From Diatrype stigma (lineage: Eukaryota; Ascomycota; Sordariomycetes; Xylariales; Diatrypaceae): 64,000 nt of DNA. The position numbers were made by a program, and so were the translations under genes. Below the pieces are notes generated by a model. It was not told the DNA's origin, did not search any database, and saw nothing but the letters and a program-made list of their open reading frames with translations. This document shows positions 1 to 10,996 of this stretch, piece by piece (position 1 is the stretch's first letter; each line of letters begins with the position of its first letter). The stretch is taken from contig JAKJXP020000056.1 in the NCBI GenBank assembly GCA_022225965.2, positions 1 through 64,000 of the forward strand, in the 5' to 3' direction.

Positions 1-415
1 ATTAGCCAGAATACAATGCCAGACCCCAGATTTTGCTTGTGCAAATAAATTGGAGCAATTTTGTATTTATGGAGCTTCGCCGCGACGAAGGTTGAAGTCC
101 GGTAAACAGGCCCTTAGAATTAATGTTGCGTTGTTGACTTCGCCTCTTTTGCATGCTTGGCTGTCAAGGCTCCTTCGTATGTTGACATGCCCTATGATGT
201 CCAGACATTCCCTACTTTTTTCTGAAGCGCAAGAGTCCGTTGATCATCTACGTTTCTGTCAGTGTTGCGGGGTTCAGCTGAAGGAAAAGAATCTGAGGCT
301 GAGCTTCGGGACGGTTGGCAGATCAAGTACTTGAACCTGTCTCCCTCACACATGCCACATGGATAATGTTCCGCTCAAGTCTTTAGTAAACCAAGCCTGC
401 TGGAAATTAGTCAAT
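1..415. other. Intergenic, no supported gene
   Basis: Upstream flank of the aspartic-protease-like gene. A 94-codon open frame lies here but shows no signal peptide, family motif or splice structure. I see no RNA gene or repeat. Confidence 0.5.
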
Positions 416-1856
416 ATGCGCTCACTTCAAACGATCGTTCTTGTCGCGTTTTCGTTTCGCGCGCCTCTTGCTCACGCTGAGGGAGGAATTGTTCAAATTC
501 CTTGGTCCCTTGATAAGGGCATTACTTTTGGTCCAGACGGCCCCTGGCAGGCGGTGGAATTATCCGTTGGTAGCGTAAGTCTTTCCTTGTCAGAATCTTC
601 CAATGCGAGACACATTACTTACACGAGTTCTCGCGAAGAATGACGCTACTGCCTTTGCATGGCCTTCTGGCTCAGGCATAACGGAGTTGCTCTCCACGGG
701 AATCGGTGGTAATTACAGCGCAGAGGATTCCTCGACGGCAGTCCCCGATGGCACTCATCTTGGAAACTCAGACGCTTGGTTTGCTGCCCCTTTTCTCAAT
801 GAGACTTCGGGGGGCATTGGCTATTACGACACCCTTCGATTCGATCCGCGGGTCGGACATGTGCCTCAGCTCAACGCATCGGTGTCCTCTCTTTCCAAGC
901 GGAAGTTTCAGCTTCTTGATGGATTCGATTATACCAACCCGGTTGGAAGACTCGGCCTCGGCCCGGGCCATCACGCCGATAAACGTGATTCCATTTTGGA
1001 CCAATTAGAGTCCGATGGTGCGATCGCCTCCAACACGTTCTCTTTGCATATGGGCAGTGCCTTGCTGAACCAATCTGCGAGCTTGATTTTCGGTGGTTAC
1101 GAGAAGAATCGAGCGCTTGGGCCGGTTGGATCTTTCGAGATGAATCATGGATTTCCGATGATTCTTCTGCGGGATGTTTTTCTCGGCACTGCCGTCGGAG
1201 CTACCGTATTCGAGAACGAGACGATCAGCGTTTATCACGGAATCGGCGATGACAAGAGAGCTGCGCTGGTCTCGAGAGGATCTAAGCTTCCTCTGGGGGC
1301 GACCGTTGCAGGTCCGAACCCATCCACCCCTTACATATACCTCCCCTGGGGAACATGCGAGGCGGCAGCAAAGCATCTACCGGTCACCTGGGACGACTCT
1401 CTCGGCCTCTACCTTTGGAATGTCGAGGACCCCAGGTATAATCGCACAGTAGGCTCATCAGCCTATATGGGATTCACTCTGGAAGACCAAAACGCTGCAA
1501 ATATAACCATAAAGGTGCCTTTCCAGCTACTCAACCTCACTCTCACCCCACCACTTGTTGAGATTCCAACCAAGTACCTCCCTTGCCGACCAACCAGGAC
1601 CGAATACGGGTTCTTCCAGCTGGGTCGTGCATTCCTCCAATCGGCCTTCATGTTTGTCAATTTCGAAACAAACACCATGATGATGGCGCAAGGACCTGGT
1701 CCCGACATGGGACAAAGTGTTCTACGGTCAGTTGATAGCGGGACTGGGAGTATTCTTGAGACTGAGCCGATCGATACATGGGTGGAGACCTGGGCCTCCA
1801 GATGGACGGCATACCCAGAAGCAGATAGTCCCAGTGACGCGATAGTTGAACTTTAA
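416..1856 (+). CDS. Secreted pepsin-fold (A1-like) protein lacking catalytic aspartates
   Basis: Two exons, 416-574 and 639-1856 (GTAAGT donor, phase 0), give 458 residues. The ATG at 416 is preferred to the in-frame ATG at 359 because it starts a clean signal peptide (MRSLQTIVLVAFSF..., likely cut after AHA near residue 21). The rest reads as an A1 aspartic-peptidase fold: a first lobe with VELSVGS, a flap region with GIGYYDTL, LGLGPG and LIFGGYEK in the middle, and the closing YGFFQLGRAFLQSAFMFVNF strand. Several N-glycosylation sequons are present. The usual DTG triads are not visible: the first position reads AFAWPSG and the second STPYIYLPWG. It is therefore probably a non-catalytic relative rather than a working protease. 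The fold call is firm; the loss of activity is inferred. Confidence 0.8.
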
Positions 1857-2008
1857 GAGCGCATCATATTAATCGATATCAACCACGAAGGTCTTTTGTT
1901 TGGTTTGAGGCAACAGTTATATGTATATAATGTGTAATACACAATTTGAGCACAGTACACGTCTCAGTATCTGAATCGCTACATTATTTCAACGTCACGA
2001 CTATCTAT

Positions 2009-2442
2009 CTATCTCCCGTCCGCGTTCTCATCCGCGAGCGACTGCACCTTAGCCGAAGCGGATCCCCTCCCCGGCGGACCGCCGGCGGCGCGAGCCTGTC
2101 ATCCTATGTGTCAGCTAACTGGCTAGCTCATTGACATTTCGCAAAAACAGGGGAAGGTAGTATCATCTCGTGCATGCATACCTCGGCCCTCTGCACCTGG
2201 GCGGCGTCCTCCTTCGTGATCCCAGTAGCGGGCTTGCGGGCGACCTCCCCGGCCTTCGCGAGGAAGTTCTGCTGCCGGTCGTGCAAGCTCTGCGCGGTTG
2301 CGGCCGCGCCGCCCTTGATCGGGCCCCGCTCCGTGATAGTGGACTCCGTGGCTGCGATTGACGACGCCTCGGCCTGGGTGATGGGCCGCCCGTCTCGGGC
2401 CTGCGCTTGGAGCTTCGGCTTCGAGGGCACTTCGGGTTCCAT
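2009..2442 (-). CDS. SMP-domain (seed-maturation / LEA-like) small protein
   Basis: Exon 1 is 2442-2182 and exon 2 is 2095-2009, joined in phase 0 across an 86-bp intron (GTATGC donor, GCTGACA branch, ACAG acceptor), giving 115 residues. After a short N-terminus the protein reads GRPITQAEASSIAATESTIT, the alanine- and threonine-rich SMP motif of LEA-type proteins. A second stretch, LHDRQQNFLAKAGEVARKP, leads to a short C-terminus ending SLADENADGR. Reading through the intron would give an unrelated tail, so the splice is preferred. The family is linked to desiccation and stress protection. It is compact, hydrophilic and has no signal peptide, so it is probably cytosolic or nuclear. The domain is clear; the stress role is inferred from the family. 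Confidence 0.8.
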
Positions 2443-3252
2443 AGTTTTGTAGTTTTAATATTGAGGGGGGGTGGGGGTGGGGGTGCGCTATAACTGTAAC
2501 TACCACTTAGTTATCCTACCATTCACAAAACACATCACTTCGCATCGAGACGAAGGTATTTATATCCAAGGCGTGTTGGTAAAGGATGGAATTCATCATC
2601 GATGATATCATTCTGATCATTTGCGACGATGCGTATATGTCGGAGGTCAGGGAAGGAATCCCACCCCTTGCCACCGAGTTGCAGTTGACTGACGTCTATT
2701 GTGGGCCGCCCGACTGCTTTTGGCAATGCCCTCGTTACAGTGTCGACGCTTCTAGTACAAGAGTGCTCATACGGCTGGCTACTGTTTGGTCGCAGTAAGT
2801 ACATGTAATAGGAGGCGGTTCTGGTTTGTTACTCCAAGTATACCTACTAAAATAATAATCGAGTTGAAGAAGGCACTTACAGGTTTTCAAACATAGAATA
2901 GGGGTTGGTGGGGTAATAATAGGGGTGTGGGGCAATAGGGGCAAGAGCGATGTGATCACAAACTCCGAATGGGTGTCAGTAATGAACCAGACAGTCAACC
3001 GAAGCCACTAATAGGTGGAAACTATGCAGTGGTATTCGCACGCAGAATCTAATAGGGGAGAAAGTGTGTATTGTGAAGCTGACAAGCTCCTGCTACTTCC
3101 TAGGTCCTTGGGACCTAGCCATCCTTTCCATACAGTAGGCAAAAACACCAGCTCCAAGACCGGTCCACTCTGACCATGTATTGATGCCATCTTGGGCCCA
3201 CGAGGGACAATATTTAGTCCTTTTCATGAACATCCGCGCTGGGTTGACTGAA
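2443..3252. other. Intergenic, no supported gene
   Basis: Holds the promoter side of the SMP gene and the 3' side of the SDR gene. A G-rich run at about 2463-2485 is just upstream of the SMP start. Small open frames on both strands (for example 2535-2804 minus) match nothing I recognise. Confidence 0.5.
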
Positions 3253-4334
3253 CTAAAGCCATTGCTTGTTCCCATAGTGCGAGACGAAGGCACCACCATC
3301 TCCGTTCTCAATGCTGGCCTTTTCCCAGACATTTCTGACATCTCGAACAGCCAAGTCCGGTGTGGAAGGACCCTTGAAGTGAGGTGCGTACTGTTGGAAC
3401 TTCGCCCCCATTTCCATCAAGCTATCGATTTGTTCCTGAGTAGCTATTGAGAGGGGGGGTTAGGTTAGCAAGTAATTCCATAATCAAAGTGAAAGGGGGT
3501 TAGCATTAACATACGGGTTGGATTGTGGCCGACTTCCACTGCCCCGGGAGAAATGGCAAGGAAAAGAATGCCATCCTTCTTGTACTGGGCATGGAACTTC
3601 GCCACGATGACGTTCATAGCCGCTTTGCTGGCCGAGTATAGAGGCGCATTTGCGAGCTCATACTTCGCGATCATATCAATGTCGGCGTGACCGCTTGATA
3701 TGACGATAGCCTTCTTCACGTTCCCCTTGAGGAGGAGAGGCACAAATAAGTTGAAGAGGTGGATATTCCCAATCACGTTGATATCGAACAGCTTGCGCGC
3801 GTCCTCTGTCAGCCCTTGAGGGTCATTTCCCCTACTCACATTTTTGCGATGTCAGTCACCGTTCTTGGATCTAGTCAACCTGAGATTCCAGGGACGAACG
3901 TACAAAACTCCAATGGGATAGTAACCATCGAATAGGGACACGTAGCCTGCATTAGCAATGAGGTAGTCAATGGCCCCGCCGGTGATCGTGCTCGTCTCGG
4001 CGGCAGCTCTCTGGTAGCATGAGTTAGCAGTTCGTTCTTCTTGACCTTGGGTCGTTCGAATCCCCTCACCTTCAGACCATCATAATCGGTTATGTCCGCT
4101 TGCAAGATGTGGATGTTGGAACGTCCACTCAACTCCTCTGCCACTCGCTTGTCGGTTGTGGGCTTGTCTCGGACAATTCCCACAACCAGGTTCTTTGGGT
4201 CACTCGAAATCTGGCGAAGGAACTCGAACTGTTGCAGATGATTAGCTATATGGGACTCGGGCATTTGAACTCCTGGATTCAGCTGGACTTACCCCCAACC
4301 CTTTCGAAACACCGGTGATCACGTAGGTTGCCAT
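3253..4334 (-). CDS. Short-chain dehydrogenase/reductase (SDR)
   Basis: Five exons: 4334-4293, 4228-4070, 4010-3904, 3831-3515 and 3443-3253, total 271 residues. The 3831 boundary is chosen between two nearby AG sites because it keeps frame. The Rossmann motif TGVSKGLG is split by the first intron just after GLG. LIANAG marks beta-4, ISSGH holds the likely catalytic serine, and YSASKAAMNV supplies the YxxxK pair. AISPGAVEVG is the usual post-catalytic loop. No signal peptide is seen, so it is cytosolic. It is the first enzyme of the metabolite cluster and is divergent from the regulator at 5196. Substrate cannot be told; a tailoring ketoreductase or alcohol dehydrogenase role is inferred from position. 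Confidence 0.88.
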
Positions 4335-5195
4335 CGTGTGAAGCTTTTGCAGGGTGGTGGCCTCGTTATTATTCGATGTCTAATGCTTTTGCGCTGGGAC
4401 AGTTACAACTATCCAGATATTCAGCATAGTTGCAGGTAGGGCCTTTAAATACACGTTCATCTCTAGGAAGAAGCTGTCACGGGCAGATCGTTGCGCCGAC
4501 GGCTCAACTTACACTCACTACATTTGTTTACCAAGCATGTGTGACATGTATAATAAATATGGATTAATCAGCTTTGTAGATGCCGTATGTATTCTATACG
4601 GCGTTTAAGCACTATACTGAGAACACTTAAGCCAAATAGTTGGTTGACCTATGTTCATCTTGCATGTACCTATACTGTACTTAGTCGGGTCGGCTAGCCA
4701 AGCCGAAATCCTTAGTCATATTATATCAGTACCTACCCCTTGATAGTCCCTTTGACTATCATGGAGCAATATGGGCATCCCCTTTTCCTGCTCTTCTTCA
4801 GTGGGAACCGTGAGGTCGGAGTTAAGAGTGGAAGTTGCTTATTTCCGGGGCTAAGGACGCTATGTACTGTACCTAGGTACCTAGGTACCGACGGGTCTCC
4901 TGCATCACTGAAAGGAAGTGGAGATAAAAGGACCCACAGGTCATGCAGGATGCCCTGGATCCCGCAAAATGGGCAACTTTGATCTGGAGATCCGGTTAAA
5001 GCCGTCAATCTTCTGGCCAATCACCACAAACTGCCACAGATCCTCCAACGTCCCACGTTTGAACTTCAGAGAAACAGTCTGAGTAAGCGAGGCTTTTTCC
5101 ACCCAACATCGCCGTTGCTTTCGTTCATTTTCTTGTACAATTAGGTTTAGGATGGCAATTAGGATGAAAACTAGCGACATGATCATCATCTAACC
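4335..5195. other. Divergent intergenic region between SDR and regulator
   Basis: About 860 bp between oppositely oriented genes, so it should hold both promoters. It contains a self-complementary CCTAGGTACC repeat at about 4869-4889 and the inverted repeat at 4690-4706. A CTAAC followed by CAG at about 5193-5213 looks like the 3' end of an intron, which hints that the regulator may have an upstream exon in this region. I could not find one that encodes a zinc cluster. Confidence 0.4.
4690..4706. promoter_or_regulatory. Inverted repeat TCGG-N9-CCGA, candidate Zn2Cys6 site
   Basis: TCGGCT and AGCCGA are exact reverse complements separated by 5 bases, giving a CGG-N9-CCG arrangement in the divergent SDR/regulator region. 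Zn2Cys6 proteins often bind inverted CGG triplets. A similar TCGG-N8-CCGA lies at 7080-7095 upstream of the first P450. This is only a motif match; binding is inferred. Confidence 0.25.
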
Positions 5196-6832
5196 ATGTC
5201 AAATTCAGATACGAAGCGCCCTCAGGCCAAGCGACTGCTTCTGTCATGGCCAAATACACGCAATAGCCGGCGAGCTATTGTTGGCAAGTCGCCTATGCCA
5301 CCTCGTAGGGAAGCAAATGGAGCTCACCGTTCTTGTCCCCGCCAAGCACGCTTTGTACATATGTCGTATTGGGATATGGAGATGCATTATCACTTGACAA
5401 ACTTGTCTCCAAACAGTAAGTCGTTCGCTTTTATAACGCGGCGGTAGTCAATACCCCACTGTTGACACGTTCAGGGAATGGTCGGCCGGTTTTGCACGTA
5501 CCTTTACCGTGGAATCCGCGCAGATTAGAGGTTGGGGACCAATACTTATTCGAATACTGTATGTTTACGCTACTTAGTTATGCCTCGGTTTCAAGTCCCA
5601 TGATCCCATCAGGTGCTGACAAGTCCGAGTTCAATATGCTGCTTCTCAATCTCTGGCTACCTTTGGTCATGACCCCAAGAATGTGGGAGCCATCCTCATT
5701 CGCGTTGCCCTGGCGAGCAACACGGCTTCTGCTACTGCGGTCATGAAGTCGCTACTTGCCTTGTCTTCACTACATCGCTATGGCGTACAGACGCAGGCGG
5801 CAGAACTCAAGATATCGGCCCTCAAGTCATTGGCCGCTGCATCATCAAGCCAGATAGGCACTGCAGAAGCAATACAACATGTTTGTGCCGGGATGCTTCT
5901 GTGTTCCTTCGAAGTCAGTGATCATCACTCTTGACCCCAGTCTTATCACATGCCTACCGTCAAATGCTGATCTACTCCATCAGCTCCACCGGGCATCTTG
6001 CACCTCAGGTCAATGGGCCTGGTATATCCGCGGTGTTAAGGAGGTTATCAAAACTGCTCGACTCAGCAAGCTTTCCCAGGACAGTGACCTCGCCACCTTA
6101 TTAGACTGGGTGCATTATCACGACGTGTTGGCTCGCTTCACCTTTCGGCACTGGTACAAAGGCGCGAGAGATTTGACAACAACTTCGACTGCCTGCCGTG
6201 GAGAAATCAAACAGTTGCTATCTGACTCGCTATATTTTGCGATGGGTGATCAATGGCTGTTGGATATGGAGTCGTCACCTACATATCCCGCTCTGGAGCT
6301 GCTGTCGGAGCTTTGCGATGCAATACCAACAAGACCGCAAAACATGCACTCTATTGAAAGATTAGATGACTACAAAGCGTTCATAGGAGTACTTGATTGG
6401 AGAATCAGGTGTCTTCCAGTCTCGTCCAAAGCCGATGATGTCACCGATAGTAAGGTGTTGATGGACGAGTTATTCCGATTGGCCATCCTAGTTTACCTGA
6501 ATCGAGCGACGGCAGACGTGCTGAGACAGGAAGCGAGAACACAGCAGCAGATTAATAGAGCGTTCGAGATATTCTCCCAGCTTGGATCATGCGAACGGCA
6601 ATTTCCCGCCTTCATTTTGGGTTGTGAGGCTCGGACCGATGAGCAGCGACAGATCCTCCTCGATCTCATCGCCAGGACGGAGAAAAAGGCTTCCTCGCGG
6701 TCGTTCAAACATGTTACCCTGCTGATACAAGCGTGTTGGTGCCAAGAAGACCTATCTAACGGAAATATCGATTACTGGGATAAGTTGACCACCATCATCA
6801 GCTCCTGTCTATTAATGCCCACTTTCGTCTAG
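5196..6832 (+). CDS. Fungal-specific transcription factor domain protein, zinc cluster not seen
   Basis: Exons 5196-5415, 5475-5558, 5624-5913 and 5984-6832 give 480 residues. The central and C-terminal parts match the Fungal_trans_2 type of regulator: SWPNTRNSRRAIVG near the N-terminus, YWDMEMHYHLTNLSP, ATFGHDPKNVGAILIRVALA, LLALSSLHRYG and ASCTSGQWAWYIRG. The short C-terminus MPTFV is typical of this group. These proteins normally begin with a Zn2Cys6 cluster just before the SWP segment, but no six-cysteine pattern can be read here or in any upstream frame. The ATG at 5196 lies next to a branch-point and CAG acceptor at 5193-5213, so the true 5' end may lie upstream, or the DNA-binding part has been lost. 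It is probably the local regulator of the cluster. Confidence 0.75.
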
Positions 6833-7079
6833 TCTATTATACTCATGGTTAATATAATACTGTGTACAAGCTGATATCGAATATCTAATGGGGTTTGCAC
6901 GGCGGTAACCTATAATTAGCACGTATTAGTCATGTGGTACGAAGCAAGTTGGGGTAGGGCACAGTGATTTATAAATTAGAATGTGGCTGATTGAACAGGT
7001 GTAGTGGACAGAACTTTTAGCTTTCGAATTTGATTGGAATGCTCTGATTCCATAGTAGTAGCTATGTAACTGTACCGTC

Positions 7080-7095
7080 TCGGTAGGCTTGCCGA
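7080..7095. promoter_or_regulatory. Inverted repeat TCGG-N8-CCGA, candidate regulator site
   Basis: Half-sites TCGG and CCGA flank AG-C-TTG-like spacer bases. The arrangement resembles the site at 4690-4706, with a spacer one base shorter. It lies about 0.9 kb upstream of the first P450. Weak evidence, from two occurrences found by eye. Confidence 0.2.
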
Positions 7096-7494
7096 CAGGC
7101 CAGGTCAGCTTCCGCTATACTGGCTCCAGTAGTTTAGGTCTTCCCCCAGGTTGGCCCTTCGACAGACACTCAAAGTACTGCAGGGCTCGACATCTCTCCT
7201 GGCAAGGGAACCACCATATTGCATCACTTAGACGTTGACCTAGCGGAAAGACGGCTATAGGTATGGGAGTTAGCGTCGACCTGGGACTGGAGACCGATTT
7301 CTGGATTCGAGCACTAAGGTAGTTCTGACTGTGCGCGACGAGTCCCGAGACGAGTTGGGCCTGTAGGACCTTTCTAGGGGCGCCACGATCTTCTCTCTAT
7401 TATGATCGAAGTCTGGAAACTGGATCCATCGTCTTATGACCCTACCATCAGCCTTGCGAGACGTACAAAGGATTTAGACCATCGCGAGATAGGG

Positions 7495-7555
7495 GCCAGA
7501 TAGGGGAGCTTGGATTACATAATAGGACGATCGACACCTAGCGGCTTGGCCCACA
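7495..7555 (+). repeat. Dispersed repeat copy 1, upstream of first P450
   Basis: Shares GCCAGATAGGGG, TTGGATTAC and GGCTTGGC, in the same order and spacing, with 28071-28132. Both copies lie upstream of a P450 gene. It may be a remnant of a mobile element or a duplicated promoter piece. Confidence 0.35.
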
Positions 7556-8007
7556 TTATATAGAGCCCTCCCTCCGATGCACTAGAGATCGAATCTTTCC
7601 TTCCGCATGGTAATATATCTGTTTCCGAATTATGTTATATGATCTCCTAGGTGCGACATGAAGTAGTAGTAATGCCATATATCCCTTGCATGGACTAGTG
7701 GTGATATATAACCAACAACGAGTATTAGCCTGGAGTATTGAACCAATAAGGGGCTCAAGCGACTAGGTTGTAATGCAGTTGGTGGTCGTAGGCAGTCATC
7801 ACATCATCTTAACTGTTCATACCCGAAACACAACATTCTTGCGGGGCTGTGTGTACGAAGTATTTCTCTTTTCTCTATGATGATCCAAACCCGACAGGAG
7901 CTTCACATGGCATTTCTAAAACTTTCACTTTGGAAGAATTTATTTAGGCACGCGTTGCCATTCCACATTCTTCTCTCATACTACTATACTCTTCCAACAA
8001 CGCTGAT

Positions 8008-9909
8008 ATGCCGATTGTCATATACATTGCAGCAATTGCGATTGGAGCAATATGGCTCCTCTTCTCCAGGCACGGGCCGTCGCCATCAAAAGAAAGCCTG
8101 CCGTATTTGAAGTTTGATGGAGACAATTCAGCATCCAGATACAGGACTGAGAGTGAAGGCATCCTAAATAAAGGATACACACAAGTACGCTTTCATTATT
8201 ATTGAATGATATTCATGCCTACCATGCGCTTGTATACCAAGATTTCTCTTTCGCCGTGCGACTGTTCATTCTCTTTCTAACACATATGCTGCAGTATATC
8301 AAGAAGGGATTGCCGTTTTCCATGCGAGACCCCAACGATCTCAAACGCCCACTAGTCGTATTGCCTGTTAGATACCTTGACGAAGTCAAATGGATCCCCG
8401 AGAACCGCATGAGCTTTTGGAAACACATAGACAAGGTACGCACTGCAGAAATGATGCAAATCCCTTACATGGATATTGATCATATCGCTCTCTCCAGCAA
8501 TCTATCCTCACTCAAATCGGCGGACCTGGAATTACTGAAGAGGTTGCTCTTGCCGCAAGACAGGGCCTTAATCGGGCGCTTGGTATGTTTATAAATGTCG
8601 TCAATGCGAACATATCAATACACTAACTGTGTACAAGGTTACTTGATTGAACCGCTTAACGACGCCTGCATAGCCGCTTATGCGAAAGAGTGGCCATCAT
8701 GTCCTGGTACATCATCATATACATACATAGTCATGAGTCTGTTCTTCTAATCTAATCATTTATACAGAATGGACGCCACTGCTGCCCTATCCACTGATCA
8801 TGAAAGTATTCGCCAGCATGTCAGCATGTGCTATTGTCGGGCCTGAAGTAAGTGATTATACATAACGCTCTCTTAATGACGTAGAATATATCATCAATGC
8901 TAATGAGAAAACTAACTAGCTGGGCGGTCTTGACTCAGAATGGCAGAGTCTGTCGATGAACTTCGTTGCTGCCGCTCTGAGTGCACCATCCAAGGTGAAG
9001 ACGAAGTACCCTCGCTGGCTTTACTGGCTAGCACGATATACAAATGACGGTGTCAAGGCCATGTGGAAATACCAAGCCCGCGCCGGCGAACTTCTGACGC
9101 CTGTCTTGCAGAACCGTATCGATGCAACAGCGCAGTTGAAGGCCAAAGGTATAAAGAAACCCCGAGGTCCTCGTAAATATGAAGATGGTGTTCAGTGGCT
9201 ATTAGATGCACACACTGCACACGGGAAAGACTTGACACCAGAACAACTAGCACGGGACCTTTTTGTGATCATGACGGCTTCGATTCACAGCACTTCCGGG
9301 GCTGGACTCTCAATCTTATTTGACATGCTAGAGCATCCAGAAGCACTGACGGAAATCAAAGAAGAGATCATACAAGTGCAAAGCAAACTGCCAGGAGGGT
9401 GCTGGACCCGAAAGGCTCTGGGAGATTTACGCGTACTGGATAGTTTCATGAGAGAAAGTGCGCGGGTGCATGCCCTCACTCAGTACACCTCAGTTCAACG
9501 AATACCCACTTCCCCATGGACATTTAAAGACGGTCTAGAAATTCCGGCCGGCACTACTCTTGCCTTCCCTAGTTATCATCACAATTTCGACCCGGTAGTC
9601 CACCCACATCCAGATACGTTTGATGCCAAACGACACCTTCGGAAGCGACAGGAATCAAATACACACAAGTTCCATTTCGCATCAGTCTCGGAGGATATAT
9701 TGTCCTGGGGCTCTGGACGTCACGCGTGCCCAGGCCGCTTCTTCGCCCAGGAAACATTGAAACTGATGATGATACACCTATTGTTACATTACCAGTTCAA
9801 ACATGACGATGTAACCAAGGAGACACCAAGGTTCCTGCCGAACAACCTATTCATTGTGCCTAATCCGGCGCTACCTGTCTTATTCAAGGAGCTCAAAGTG
9901 CGGTCGTAG
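8008..9909 (+). CDS. Cytochrome P450 monooxygenase (first of cluster)
   Basis: Six exons: 8008-8184, 8295-8435, 8498-8582, 8638-8706, 8768-8847 and 8920-9909, total 513 residues. Residues 1-20 form a hydrophobic ER anchor (MPIVIYIAAIAIGAIWLLF). LPFSMRDPND and KRPLVVLPVRYLDEVKW match the N-terminal region of fungal P450s of the ent-kaurene-oxidase-like type. ASIHSTSGAG is the I-helix oxygen site, ESAR the ExxR pair, and SWGSGRHACPGRFFA the haem loop with its cysteine ligand (the usual first Phe is Trp-Gly). All parts needed for activity are visible and the exon joins keep frame, so the gene looks intact. It is likely a hydroxylase acting on the cluster product. The substrate is unknown. Confidence 0.9.
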
Positions 9910-9961
9910 GGCTCTTCCACTTAGGTTAAATTGCTACAAATGGTACTAAACGAGGATATGA

Positions 9962-10535
9962 TCAGGGATCTGAACTCTTGTTATTGAGTATCACAATAGA
10001 TGCCAGCGATGATATAGGTGTTCCCCCGTGATTGTAATAAGAGAAAATTGGTGCCCCGCAACTTGAGACAAGATGGCCTAAATTGTTGATAAGCGCAGTG
10101 GCCCGTTTCCTAATAGTGAAAACTTTAAATATTACCCAGCCCAGTGTGTTTACGCAGGATCCTTGGGATCTCATCCCACGTCTCATGATAGAGAGTGTTG
10201 CCACGCTCGCTCGCCAAAAGTGCACTGGGACTGAATGGAAATGGAACATGTCGGCGAGCAACTATCAACTAGGCCAACTAGTTCCTGAGTCAGAAAATAT
10301 CTTACGGCGGGTGTTTATCGTTTGTCCAAGCCTCCTTGGCCTGCTCGCCCTTTTCGCGTGTGCGTACCCCGAGGATTAGTGTCGATGCGCCTTGCGCTGC
10401 ATACTTGATAGCAGCTGCAAGCCCTAAGCCCGAGTTTGCTCCGGTGACGAGCACGGTCTTTCCCTTGAATGGTAGTGATGTTGGGTTGGCTGGCGGATGC
10501 CTGGCAGCTTGCCGCATGGATTTTGGGTCAGACAT
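9962..10535 (-). pseudogene. Truncated short-chain dehydrogenase relic
   Basis: From 10535 a 77-residue frame starts MSDPKSMRQAARHPP and carries PFKGKTVLVTGANSGLGLAA, a textbook SDR N-terminus, then a stop at about 10302. A normal enzyme of this type is about 300-340 residues. Further along the same strand, another frame (10261-9962) has a DMFHFHSV segment followed by FWRA, similar to the next SDR segment, but no NAG, serine or YxxxK site follows. A splice joining both in frame could not be found. I read it as a decayed gene whose 3' part is lost. The N-terminal identity is firm; the tail is inferred. Confidence 0.65.
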
Positions 10536-10996
10536 GGGGATAGAACGTAAAATTTGGCCAATATGATAGATTGTGGCTAGAAACGACCCATACCTGTAGC
10601 TATATACATGGAATGCCCTTATTTTCTCATAAATATATTCCTACTATACTAAATAACCTAATATAATATACTTCATAACTTATGTTTATATTTAATACCT
10701 ACGCATAATTCGGATAAAAAATATATGCCAAGCCGTTAGGGGCCGATTTCCTAATCATATAACCCAACCTCTCCTATTTAGACCATATATCGCGACAATA
10801 CTCCAGCAAAACGAATGTGGCTTATCGAATGTATAGGATGAATACCTATTAGATTCCATACTAAGTGTCCAGCCGGAGGGCTGGGGGAACTACACTGATA
10901 TATATATACAATATGTGTGGGGCATATTACCCCTATTCAACATGGCTGAAGCCGGCCTGACAGAATTCAGAGAGGTACCGAGAAGACCATGACCAC
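10536..10996. other. Intergenic, AT-rich, no supported gene
   Basis: Between the SDR relic and the end of the synthase. The stretch 10630-10760 is notably AT-rich, but it lacks the CpG-rich RIP look of the block at 14.3-19.4 kb. No coding frame or repeat recognised. Confidence 0.4.

Larger units (their letters stand above)
6833..8007. other. Intergenic, no supported gene
   Basis: AT-moderate DNA with no convincing coding frame. It holds the inverted repeat at 7080-7095 and a stretch at about 7495-7555 that resembles one upstream of the second P450. Confidence 0.45.

Noticed and set aside
50..334. 94-codon frame at the window start
   Set aside because: No signal peptide, motif or splice evidence, and no relation to the following gene.
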